Assembly (NCBI GenBank): GCA_947568835.1
Contig: OX387607.1
Location: 12,787,701-12,851,700, forward strand
Direction: 5' to 3'
Length of the DNA stretch: 64,000 nucleotides
Origin: Protonemura montana
Lineage: Eukaryota; Arthropoda; Insecta; Plecoptera; Nemouridae
Part shown: positions 54,435-64,000 of the stretch, piece by piece
Position numbering within the stretch: position 1 is the first letter of the stretch
Layout: each line of letters begins with the position of its first letter
Notes under the pieces: model-generated
The model's input: the letters and a program-made list of their open reading frames with translations, nothing else
Told to the model about the DNA's origin: nothing
The model's database searches: none
Translations under genes and position numbers: made by a program

Positions 54435-54674
54435 CTAACATACCGATAACGCTCGAGCCGCCAATGCCACGGAACTCCACTGAAAGCCAACAGAAAGTGT
54501 AGTATTTCGAGAACACCTAGCTTCGGCTAACTCATTGTAAGCATCTGGGCTCTCGGCTTGCTTCTTGCTCTCCGTTCGACTTTGGCTTCTGCCAAACAGG
54601 CACCAAAAATATTGCCAAAGAACGAATAGCATGCCTAGTATGACCAGAGAGCATATCGCAAAGAGAGCCCAGAC
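54435..54674 (-). other. Candidate exon of a small membrane protein, unidentified
   Basis: An open minus-strand frame from 54674 to a stop at 54435. It begins with a strongly hydrophobic run (LFAICSLVILGMLFVLWQYF, about 54662-54603) followed by an Arg/Ser/Glu/Lys-rich stretch, like a single-pass membrane anchor with a charged tail. A GTATGT donor-like site overlaps the stop (after the TTATCG near 54443), so this may be an internal exon. The only in-frame ATG lies inside the hydrophobic run. No homologue is recognised. Confidence 0.25.
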
Positions 54675-55079
54675 TCATCAGTGAAAGGTCGACACAGACC
54701 GTTTATACTCATCCGCAACTTGAAACGGCACGCTGATCGCGTGTCATCGCGACTGAAACCAAAGCAGAGCTGGATAAATTGCGTCAACCACTCAAGTCGG
54801 CAAGTGACAGCCAATTGTTTTGCCTACCCAAGATATCAAGCGACCTCGAGTTGGAAGCCAGACACCCGGTGACCGCGCGGTGAGCCTGAAAAAATCAACC
54901 AGCCAGATAATTCCGAGCCTGACACTAACATCCGAGTTATCACCGAGTACGGAATCGACCAAAAATCCAACAACGCTCATAAGTGACCAGTAACGTAGAG
55001 CTTGTACCGACCATTGAACAGTTCATTTCTACCAGAGTCCCCTTTGTTTACACGCTGTTGATGTTGCCGCCGACAATGG

Positions 55080-55739
55080 CTAGAAGTCGGCCCAGGCCTG
55101 CTCCGCATTGGTGTGGCAGCTGGAGCAGAACTCGAGGGAGACCCGTTGCTTGGCGACATGTAGACAGATGCCAGCGTCAGGAAAGAGAGGCTCGTCGTCG
55201 AGGCCGAAGTCGAAAAGTGAGTCATCGGGAACGTCGAGCTCTTCAGGCAAAGTTTCTGCTTGCAGCTGCCACAGCGGCGTTTCAGTCGGCTGTGTTTTGG
55301 AGTATATGTGGTCTGGCTGGGGCGGTGGATTTCCCTGAGCGGGCTGTGTCCGGGCAAGCAGCGAGCTGGCAGTTGGAAGCCCACACCCTCGTACCGCCCC
55401 TAACAGCGACTGCAGCTCTGTTGAGTTTGCCAGCACGCCTTCCAAATAACGTGTGCGTTTGCGTAGAAGTCGTGCTGTCTCGTCATGGGTTCTTGTCTCT
55501 TTGCGTAGGGAATCGTTCTCAGCCCGAAGTCGTCGGACTTCGTTCTCAAGCTTCTCCATGTGTCGCTTCTTCTTGAGTCGGTTCTTGCGTGCGAGGATCG
55601 CATTGCGGGAGCGACAGTGTTGGCGTGATCCGTTGCGAGGTTTCTCGTGCTCAGACCCAGCATCTGAAACGTTCCTATCGGACTCGGATCCGCTGTCTAA
55701 AACGCTGTCTGCGACGCTGCCTTCGTCACGGGACCACAT
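55080..55739 (-). CDS. CREBZF: CREBZF/Zhangfei-like bZIP transcription factor, single exon
   Basis: A nuclear bZIP protein of the CREBZF type, known to bind HCF-1 and modulate other transcription factors. The first ATG in frame is at 55739 and gives 219 residues; the frame is open to 55772 but only from a GTG. Basic region and zipper: RNAILARKNRLKKKRHMEKL (about 45-64) and the following leucines at heptad spacing. The Asn-Leu/Lys-rich basic region lacks the usual Ser/Cys-Arg pair, as in CREBZF. DHIY (143-146) fits the HCF-binding DHxY motif. The C-terminal ICLHVAKQRVSLEFCSSC resembles the conserved CREBZF tail. An acidic stretch (about 170-190) may be an activation region. No intron is seen. 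Confidence 0.85.
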   Translation of the reverse strand: MWSRDEGSVADSVLDSGSESDRNVSDAGSEHEKPRNGSRQHCRSRNAILARKNRLKKKRHMEKLENEVRRLRAENDSLRKETRTHDETARLLRKRTRYLEGVLANSTELQSLLGAVRGCGLPTASSLLARTQPAQGNPPPQPDHIYSKTQPTETPLWQLQAETLPEELDVPDDSLFDFGLDDEPLFPDAGICLHVAKQRVSLEFCSSCHTNAEQAWADF

Positions 55740-56185
55740 TTTCAGGCCGAGCGCGCGGAATCCACGACTCACACGGATGGATTTACTCCTAAATTGTTAC
55801 TCAGCTTCACCCCGATCTGATATCAATATTCACAAGCAGGCCTATGTCCGATTAAACGATTATTTTCACAATTAGATCAGTACGTAAAATTGCGCAACTC
55901 TAGAGCCTAGTAGAGCAGGAACCATTTGCAATTGATTTCACCAATTCTGACCAATCACAGAGCTTGTTGCGTCTCGTCTAGGTATCTGTGACGTTACAGA
56001 AACGATTTCTTTACTTAAAAGTGTCAACCAAATGTATTTATAAACCTTTCAAGTATTTGAAAATATATTTTTCCGTATTTTTTTAATATTTAATAAGCTG
56101 AATGTGAAGTAAGTATTTATTTGTGTAAGACCGTTGGTAAGTTTTTTGACTTTGGTGTCAGCTGTGACGATACGCTGTACAGGCA

Positions 56186-57116
56186 ATGGCGGACTATTTG
56201 ACTGTTCTCACATATTTTGCACATAAGCAATGGCTTTGTTGGTAAGTACTGCATTGTATTTTATAGTATTTTTTTTCTGCTCATAGCACGTAAATTGTTT
56301 GTGTTTAGGCACCTAAAGCTTGAGTATTGATAATTATACACAACAATCAATTAATGAATCAATCATTCAATTAAAATGTATTCAATTAAAATTGATCTGA
56401 CCTGACCGTCTAATATTTGAAAATGAGCATGGAAATAAGACAAAAGTTACTTAGGATCTCAAAATCAAAAGTTAAATAATGCTGTAAAAATGCACTTTTA
56501 CATTTCCACACCCGAGAATTTATTTAGCAGTAGTGCTCAACACATGGGAAAGGTTTTGCTGTAGGACACTAATGCACTACCTGCTGTCGCAGGAATATGA
56601 CACTTTACAATAATTCTTTCAGGATTTTTAGTCAACAAAAATGAATACAACCTCTCTGACCCTGTTTGGAATTAATTGGTCGCAGTCCTAATTGCAATGT
56701 ATTTTCCTTTTCACACCTGCTATCTGTGCGTGGTGGGTTGGTTTATTTAACAGGTGGCGATGTCGGTGGTGCAAGCTTAGGCTTTATCCATCTCAGCACT
56801 GTCGCAATATCCGTGAACACCACGTAGTTTGTCTCACCGCACATTAAGAACTCGTTCTGTAAAAAAACACACAATCAATAACGAGATTAATCCTTTCTGA
56901 CGCAGGTATTCAACACAGGTATTTTAATGGAGACAGTCTCATCTTACAACCAGCAATAACACGCCATCTTGGTGCGAGTCAGCCAAGATTTTCATTGACA
57001 ATAAGAAGTCGTACGCTTTTAAAGTACCACTTGACGTGGAAAACTGTACCGACTTCAGCCTTCTAGTTGTCTGCGAGGAGTTCTACAACGAATTCCAGCT
57101 AGATTTAAACGAATAG
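56186..57116 (+). other. Possible small plus-strand gene, two candidate exons, unverified
   Basis: A possible first exon starts at ATG 56186 (GCAATGGCGG context) and runs to a GTAAGT donor near 56242. The open frame 56937-57116 follows an AGACAG acceptor-like site; it holds 59 codons ending LLVVCEEFYNEFQLDLNE and a TAG stop, and has coding-like composition (IFIDNKKSYAFKVPLDVENC). A phase-compatible join needs the inner ATG GCT TTG TTG start at 56230. The intron would contain the last exon of the gd-like protease on the other strand. Family unknown. Confidence 0.25.
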
Positions 57117-60100
57117 AAACCAAAAATGGATTGAAAGAAGAGAAAAAGAAGGGAAAGGGTAGACAACAAAACCAAAATGTTGGGAATTCTAGAAATTGTT
57201 CGACAAGTGCACAACGCGACGCAGATTTTCTACTTCAGTAAGTGGCGCCCCCTCTCTTTCCTTCTCAACCAACACAAATATTCAGCTTTCTGACACCCTA
57301 ATTGCACTATTTTTATGATCTATTTATAGTACCTAATAACTTTATCTACTGATAATAACGTACAATGCTGTTGTATGTACACCAGCGATCAGAAATCATG
57401 TTTCGTGTACACATTTTCTAATACAACAAATAAAAAATTCTTACCCGCTTGCTAAGGCTGACAATTCCCCGGACAAACCATGCCTTTTTTCGAGTTTTTG
57501 GATTTTCCTGGAGAAAGAAGAGACCTCCTCCGCTGTCCCCGTTGCAGAGGGTAGTACCTGACCCACAAAACAACGATTGAAATGAAGCCATTCACTACAG
57601 AAAATATCCACAATACCACCAGATTTTAAATAACTTGCAGACAGTGGCATAACAGAGGCAGTTAAATAGGAAAAACTATTAAGAAAACAATCGAATATGT
57701 AATCTTCTCTTAAAAAATGAGTCAAATATAACATCTACTTTATTTTACATTACCGTTCCTGTACCCCGCACAGAATGTTTTATCCGAGATGATTGCTCCA
57801 AAGAATTCAGGGTCGCTTTCCACGCACGCCGACTGTGATACGACAGGCATGGGCGCTAGCCTCAAGGCCATGGCAGACTCCCCGTGTTCGTCCTTGCCCC
57901 AGCCTGGTGCCTGAAATCAGGATCAACCTTATTTCACTGCCATGACTTAGTACACTCACCATCTATCAACTACAATAAGAACCCATCTAAAACATAACTT
58001 TCAAACATAGTTTTCTGCAGCAAAGATGGCCTTTTATCACAGAATGGTTTGGCATGTTCCAAACACCGGTTCTTGGGACAACACAGAAGTTAAGCAACAC
58101 TGCGCTGAGCATGTATTGGATGGATGACCATTATACACATGCTAGTACTGTTTGGGTTAGTGCGTTAACTTCATCGACCTTGCTAATCAACCTCTTGACA
58201 GCGTGGATTTGTCGAGGAATCCTCTTTTTTGAGTTTGACCATCCATTGCAACGGATTTTAAGCACTTTGTGCTCTCCAGGAGGAGTATGCGTTGCGCCCT
58301 TCTAGGCTAGTCTAGGCTAGGTTTATCATCATCCTTATCGTTACCCACTCATCCACCAACTCCATGGCCATCTGTTGTCAATTATTTGTTCAAATCAAGC
58401 AATGCTGTCAACCTGCCAATCATTTCTGTAACTCTTACTAAGTTGCTACTGGGTTGCTAAAGAGAATTCACGAAATTTTTGCGGAACACCACGCTAAATA
58501 GTATTTTTTTCCGAGGCAGACTCCCCAAAGGAGAGTTTAAGTTTTACTTCTGAGTTTTTGGATTTTTAGCCAATCACTGGAGAGGATTTCAGCTTTTCAG
58601 ATGTTACAATGATGATAGCAACTTTACCACCGGATTAATGGAAGAAAAGATTAAACTCTGCATTGCGGATCCTAGCGCTGGATGCTAGCAGGGTCTTACT
58701 AGGCCAATCTTATTTTGGATGATGCTCTTGTCTAGGGTATCGTCCCACAGGCAGACCGCCCGCACGTAAAGATTAGTGACGGCTGCTGTTTTTAACAGGA
58801 GCAGTCCGATGTCGTAGTCTTGCTTCTTGCTCGACAAGTACTTGCGGTTGATCAAAATCTGGTCTATCTGTAGGCGACAGAAAGTTTTTCGTTAGACATA
58901 CACGAGAAATCGAAACAAATGTGTTAATAATTTTCTCAATATCTTTTAAGAGTACTTAAACGTTAACATTTTTTTTTTTTTTAATTCCGCCCCTGGATTA
59001 GCAGAATCGTAGCGTTGAAAAACTTTCTTTTTGGGCGATTAAAGATACCAGTAGGTAGTATGGGATATGAAATGTATTTAACTTTATTTGCCTGTAGTAG
59101 CATATCTCAAGTTTGCTGCTTGTCGTTCGGTGAAAATCCGAACAGAAACGAGACTGTAGTGGATCGAAATCATATCTTCTACTCTCGACCAACAAACCCA
59201 GGTTACAAAAATAGGTTATAAAAAAGGAACTATGCAGCTAATCACTCGTTAATGGGTTTCTTAAGATACAGATTTAAAACCCTACAATTGAGGTGAACAT
59301 TCATAGTCAGATTTCAGTTCTCAATCTACTTTTTAATAGTTGCCATTCAACTAAAACTTACTATTGTGGCAGACTTTAAACAGAAAAATTGTCATCCGAC
59401 ATACAGTGACATAAGTACCTCAATTATTTGCTCGTCATGTTCGGTCACGCTGAGATCATAGCATCCAAGGTGGACAACCAACGACGAGGGAGATAACGGC
59501 CTTTTTGTCTCAGGTTCCACCAGGCAATGGGCAGCTACCAGACAAGAATTAAATAGTTGATTTTGCAGGGTGGCCCATTCAGACAGTGGTCACATGTCCA
59601 GAATAAAGTTTTTGTCACCCTACCGGTAACTACGTGCCGTCTGGAGATAAGACTCCCGCCGCACCGGAAATCTGACCCAGCGGTGGTGAATATGGCGACC
59701 ATCCAAGGCCATTCACCCTTAAAGGTTTCCTCACCGCGAACTACTAACTGGTTGATCTTCGAAAAAGAAGACTGACCGCAGTCATCGCTGTTCACTGCAA
59801 GGGAGAACATACCCAGTCGACTTTTAGATTGCCATGTTTTAACTGCATTTGTAAATTAATATTTATAAATTGCCATGCCCAGGTACTGGAATAAAATATT
59901 AAGATTTTACTCAAATAAAAATGAACTCAAATCAATCTTAAATGTAATATAATAATTGAAAAGTATATTTTCGACAAGTCAGTTATATTTTGGTTAAGAA
60001 ATTGCACGATTCATTCGGTTATGGAACATTCTTTGGTCGTTATTGACATTGAGTTTTAAAGGGTGGTGGTAATAATGCAGTGTTTACCGTGGTATTGAAG

Positions 60101-63100
60101 GTGGAAGTCATCGTCTTCATAGTCATCCTCAATAGGATAATCATCGTCTTCTAATAGATGGTCAATCCTTTTAGACACCGGTGGCTTAGGCTTTGGTTGA
60201 GGAGGTCTCGTAGGAGGATTTTTGATTCTCAGGGCTATAGTTGTGGGAAGAATAGTCTCACATGAGTTTATTGGGTAAAAAATGTTAACAAAAGAGGTGC
60301 ATGATAAATCATTACACGTAATAACAATAACCCAAAACAACGTTCTGTAACAAAGTTATTTAAAAAAAAAAACACCGTCGAACAATCATCTTACGAATGA
60401 TTTAACTACAATACTTTATTAGGTACTTGATCTATTTTATGTGCAACGCAGCACTTTTTTTTTTATTTTACCAAAATAACGGTAGCACTAAGAGCGCGAA
60501 AGGTGTCTGTCCACTCATGATTTCAACCTTGTTTTGCGATGGCTGTATCCAAAAAACTAAGAAATGTCAGTACTTTGTATGGGCGTTGCACATGATAATT
60601 TTTGCTGTTCATTTTAATTTTCATAGTCGTTCATTTCCTTTAGGCACACCAATTTTTATAGATTTTGACAAAGAAAAATGTCCATCTTTCGTACGTTGTT
60701 TTTAATTGGTTTAATCAGCGTCGATGGTAACAAAAATTGAGACGTAACTTCGCTCCAAGGCAAGACACAATAATTGGAAATTGCAATTTCCGACATGAAT
60801 CAAGTCGTCAAATGTTGCATCTGTATGGCAAATGATGCACAAAGTAGCGAATTAAGACAGAGAGCTACAGTCAATGTATGGTTCGAATGTATGGTTCGAG
60901 AGAAAATCCCATAAAACAACTCGATTTAAAGTTTGCTATCATTTACGAGATTTTCTCTAAGACTGTTATTTCAGAAGCTATGGCAACCTCTGTAGCACAT
61001 TATCTACCAACGACCTCAGGGTTTTTAAGCCAAAGAGTGAAATGGCGAGAACATAGGTAAAAAAAAATTGCAAGAATTTAGTACTCAAATTTTTTCTTTT
61101 TAATTGTCAATAAATTGACAAACATGACACGTTTCTAGCTTGATGTATTTCTGTGATAATTTTTTTCACCCTGTTTGTCAACGCACTCCCGTTCTTTTCA
61201 GTTTGACGTTATTCGCTTCGTTTTCATTCAATAAATGCATCTATAGGTCAAGAAGCCATTGTGTTTCCAATAAGTCAGAGCCTTAGCGCTAGAGTTAAGA
61301 CCAAAGACGTTAAGACGTCTTTGCAAAAATAAAGGTGAGATGGCTACTAAACCCACAAAAGTAGAGGTCGGCCAGGAATGGAATCACCTTCGTTTTAAGT
61401 GTTAATAAATTTAAGCAGTAATAAAAAATAATGAAATGAAAAAAAATCATTAAAATCGGCATACATCAGATAAATGAAGGGTACATAATGAATCTGAATT
61501 AATACTGATTTACAATTCTTATTATTATTATTATATTCTATAACTATATTTATCCTAGAATAAGGCCCATACAAATACTATGTACTTGCCATATGCCAAT
61601 GATCTAAAAATACAAAGACATGTATTGATATTTTGACAGGTAATTATTTAACTGTAGGCGAATATTTAAAACGACAGCCGCAAGCGTCATCGGATGGTCA
61701 CCACCAGTACCGCGTGTAGGAGGCTCGTTTGTTCCAAATTAACATCAAGTGCTGGGACTCTGACTTAACCTATAAATCCAGTGGTTTAACTAAGCAACGA
61801 CCCGACCAATCTTAATTGAATTCTAACTGAAAAGCTTGAGTATCGATCATCGATCATAACATTAAGAAGTATATTCTCCTTCATCATACACATAGAACTG
61901 TCCTTTCTTAATTTCCTTGAGTCTTAACCTTTCTTCCCGCAGTGAAGATTTGGCCAGAGCTTGTGCTAAGAGCATAGCTGAAGTTTCTAAAATCTTCTCA
62001 ATTCTTGTTGTGTCCACTGCTTCCTTATTCGTAATCGAGTCTATATAAACGTTGTACTTATTTATCACTATGTTCTTTTCAAGATGGCCAATGCTTGGAG
62101 TAAAGTCATTGCCTGTAGTAAATTCAAACGCCTTTTTGAAAGCAATTTCTGTCGTTGAAACAGGAGGTAGTTTTTGAGTCGTAATTGCGCGGAAAGGCTC
62201 GCAGGGATTGTTGTCCCCATAGTGTTGAGGACGGCCGGTCGCCATTTGATGGACGTTTTTATCCCCAACGCTAGCGATCGTATCTGTTGGCAAACAAGAT
62301 ATGATGGCAGGGGTTGTGTAGCCCACAAATTGGCGACCGGCAAATTTCACTCCCTCAACACTATGCCAAATTTTCAGCAAAAGTCTTACACTTTCCTGTT
62401 GTCACGGCCATATTATATTTCCTACCGACTTTTAATATTCTTCTTTTCAGCTACAATACATTTTAATGTGTGCATTTAGTAAATCATATTAAACGACAGT
62501 CATGTTCCAAATTTTAGTAAAACGATGTCATAATGTTGAAAAAAGGATCCCAAAATTGAACATCTATACTGCAGTAGCAGAAAAAAACTGATTTTAGAAG
62601 CTGTGTCAGGCTCAGTATCTCCATGGCTATCAAAATTTGAATGTACCATTTAATCTCATAAGGTTGAAAGAATTTTCTGATTCAAAGTTGGCAACGAAAT
62701 TGACGTTCTTAGAAAAATTAGATTGAACGATTGTTTATTTTAAGGGCACGTCCGCTGCTTGGCTATTTGCAAACTTGTATGCATGCAGCAAACACAAATT
62801 TAATGCAAAAATGAAAGCATTGTTAATAGTCTTGAGTAGATTGCGAAAAGTTACATTTTCATGCAAAAAAGTTCACCTGTGGTTTGTCGGATGGGTTGAA
62901 TGGGCTGAATGGGCTGAATGGGCTGAATGGGCTGAATGGGCCGTTGATTCTGAAACTGGTTTTGATTCCCGAATGACTGCGGGGGCTGTGGCCTCGGTTT
63001 CCAGGGTGGTTGTGGTGTCTCATACCCAGGACGTACATTGCTGCCACCAGAATCGGCCAATGGCAGACCAGTTTTCAGGGTATACTTAAGCTCAATTATT

Positions 63101-63438
63101 CCTCGAGCAGAGTCATAAGCTGTGAAAAAAAGGAAACACATAAAAACAACCAGAACAAAACTTTCTCAGTTTTAGAAAACGTTTGACGGTTTGGAAGTAT
63201 TAATAAATCGCAAGTTTGTTGATAACTAACTTGTCATTTTTCGAAATTCAGTTCTCTACTGTGTTGTAAATGTTTCATGCCAAAATTGATAAACGTACAT
63301 ACCTGGTGTAGAACAAAACTCGAATCCGTTTATTACCACCGAGGAAATTTGAGGAAACTCTTCGTACGGTGGGAATATTACAAGGTACTGTATTCTTTGC
63401 TGTTGTTGTTGACTGGCTCGAACTGCTATGTTTTGAAG
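56743..63438 (-). CDS. gd-like serine protease (GD_N domain plus trypsin fold), 5' end missing
   Basis: A secreted chymotrypsin-fold protease of the gastrulation-defective type. Exons: 63438-63303, 63119-62877, 60234-60088, 59794-59624, 59534-59419, 58867-58700, 57910-57754, 57557-57445, 56856-56743; phases agree, 454 residues visible. The N-terminal part fits the GD_N domain (FPPYEEFPQISSVVINGFEF, then ARGIIELKY). A Pro/Gln linker with QPI repeats and an acidic stretch (LLEDDDYPIEDDYEDDD) follow. The protease domain starts after CGQSSFSKINQL with VVRGEETFKGEWPW. The catalytic triad is H235 (AAHC), D290 (DYDIG) and S388 (GDSGGG), numbered from the first visible residue. The pocket-floor position six before the Ser is Thr, not the Asp of trypsin. 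AATAAA overlaps the TAA stop. Exons for the signal peptide and start of GD_N must lie beyond 63438, probably outside the window. Confidence 0.9.
58040..58375 (+). repeat. 5S rRNA-derived SINE, copy C (protease intron)
   Basis: Head GGCATGTTCCAAACACCGGT, then GAAGTTAAGCAACACTGCGC and TTGGATGGATGACC, clearly 5S-like. The tail ends CCCACTCATCCACCAACTCC. The 5' part lines up base for base with copy B over the first 20 positions. Confidence 0.75.
61862..62395 (-). CDS. Unidentified ORF/terminal exon nested in the protease intron
   Basis: The minus-strand frame is open from an ACAACAG acceptor-like site (62396) to TAA at 61862-61864: 177 codons with good coding character. Features: a KFAGRQFVGYTT start region, Cys residues (ISCLPTD, NNPCEPF), and a long charged helix-like end (LAQALAKSSLREERLRLKEI, then YDEGEY). 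There is no ATG before the acceptor in this frame. Phase is 0, whereas the preceding protease exon ends in phase 1, so it does not splice in frame from it. It may belong to a separate gene or to a mobile element. I do not recognise the family. Confidence 0.4.
   Translation of the reverse strand, partial: ESVRLLLKIWHSVEGVKFAGRQFVGYTTPAIISCLPTDTIASVGDKNVHQMATGRPQHYGDNNPCEPFRAITTQKLPPVSTTEIAFKKAFEFTTGNDFTPSIGHLEKNIVINKYNVYIDSITNKEAVDTTRIEKILETSAMLLAQALAKSSLREERLRLKEIKKGQFYVYDEGEYTS
62892..62943 (-). repeat. 9-bp minisatellite in coding sequence (QPI repeats)
   Basis: ATTCAGCCC (GGGCTGAAT on the plus strand) repeats about five to six times almost perfectly inside the second visible protease exon. 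It encodes Gln-Pro-Ile repeats in the linker between GD_N and protease domains; unit length 9 keeps the frame whatever the copy number. Confidence 0.85.
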
Positions 63439-64000
63439 CTGCAAGAAAATTTCAATTGAACGGTGACAGTTGATTTTTCTGTGAAAAAAGAGCACGAACA
63501 TCGAGAGTATTTTGCCAAGTGATCATTTATTGCTATATAAAAGCTTGTGGAAACAAATTCAAACTGTTATTTTTGATGGTATCTTCTCCAGCAAGCTGTT
63601 TTCTCTCCAAAACCCATCACGAACCGTTTGGGATTGCTTTATCTACTAACTTCAAATCTGCGAATATAGATCCAGTATTTGTTTACACTTCATAATTTTT
63701 CTATAACTTGGGAAGTTGATAAATGCGTAAGTTCTTCACAGGACTTGACCAATTTGGCAATTTATAATTATCGTGTTCGGTTGCGCCCTCTCTATGAAAA
63801 GTATAGAGCCGCTAGTCGTCACATATTTATTTTTATTCGCAGTTATTGAGTTATTTTGGTGTAGTCTTGTTTCAAGCTGGGTAAAAAAAAGGTTCAAATT
63901 TCTCACTTCATTTCTAAATAACGAGTCATTTCGGTTTACTTCACTTTTTAAAGCACAAGTCCTTTAATGCCACAGAATACGAAGTAAATTTCTGCAATTG
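63439..64000. other. No gene recognised at the window end
   Basis: AT-rich sequence upstream of the first visible protease exon; no signal-peptide-like exon found. The ORF at 63773-63967 is unremarkable. Confidence 0.5.

Overview
This is eukaryotic nuclear DNA, almost certainly from an arthropod and probably an insect. Genes are split by GT-AG introns. The alpha-actinin gene carries the pair of alternative actin-binding-domain exons known from Drosophila, and the last gene is a gd-type serine protease. The DNA is rich in Ty3/gypsy, hAT-like, tRNA-derived and 5S-rRNA-derived mobile elements. Exon boundaries were traced by eye with phase checks; gene identities come from recognised protein families, not from any search.

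Layout: 1-908 (+) is the 3' end of a FIGNL1-like AAA ATPase. 2183-7160 is a repeat-dense block built round a 776-bp tandem unit of inverted arms flanking a tRNA-like core. 8597-12176 (+) is a complete nine-exon cytosolic sulfotransferase. 13345-33720 (-) is a complete 13-exon EML (echinoderm microtubule-associated protein-like) WD40 gene. Two of its introns hold large, apparently intact transposons: a Ty3/gypsy LTR retrotransposon (18789-27201) and a 4.1-kb DNA transposon with about 475-bp terminal inverted repeats, a 6-bp target duplication and an 860-codon ORF (27870-31978). A 399-bp divergent promoter interval separates EML from a two-exon mitochondrial glutaredoxin GLRX5 (34120-34791, +).

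A complete alpha-actinin gene follows (35673-51870, -; 15 exons used per transcript, one position having two alternatives). Then come a hAT-like relic with 8-bp target duplications (52607-53997), a single-exon CREBZF/Zhangfei-like bZIP gene (55080-55739, -), and a gd-like serine protease (56743-63438, -) whose 5' end is not in the window.

The host genes are ordinary conserved metazoan genes that do not form one pathway. The most interesting signals are in the mobile elements: a textbook -1 frameshift cassette between gag and pol, a third membrane-protein-like ORF in the same element, the 860-codon transposase-like protein whose superfamily I cannot assign, several 5S-derived SINE copies in both orientations, and the foldback/tRNA-like tandem array.
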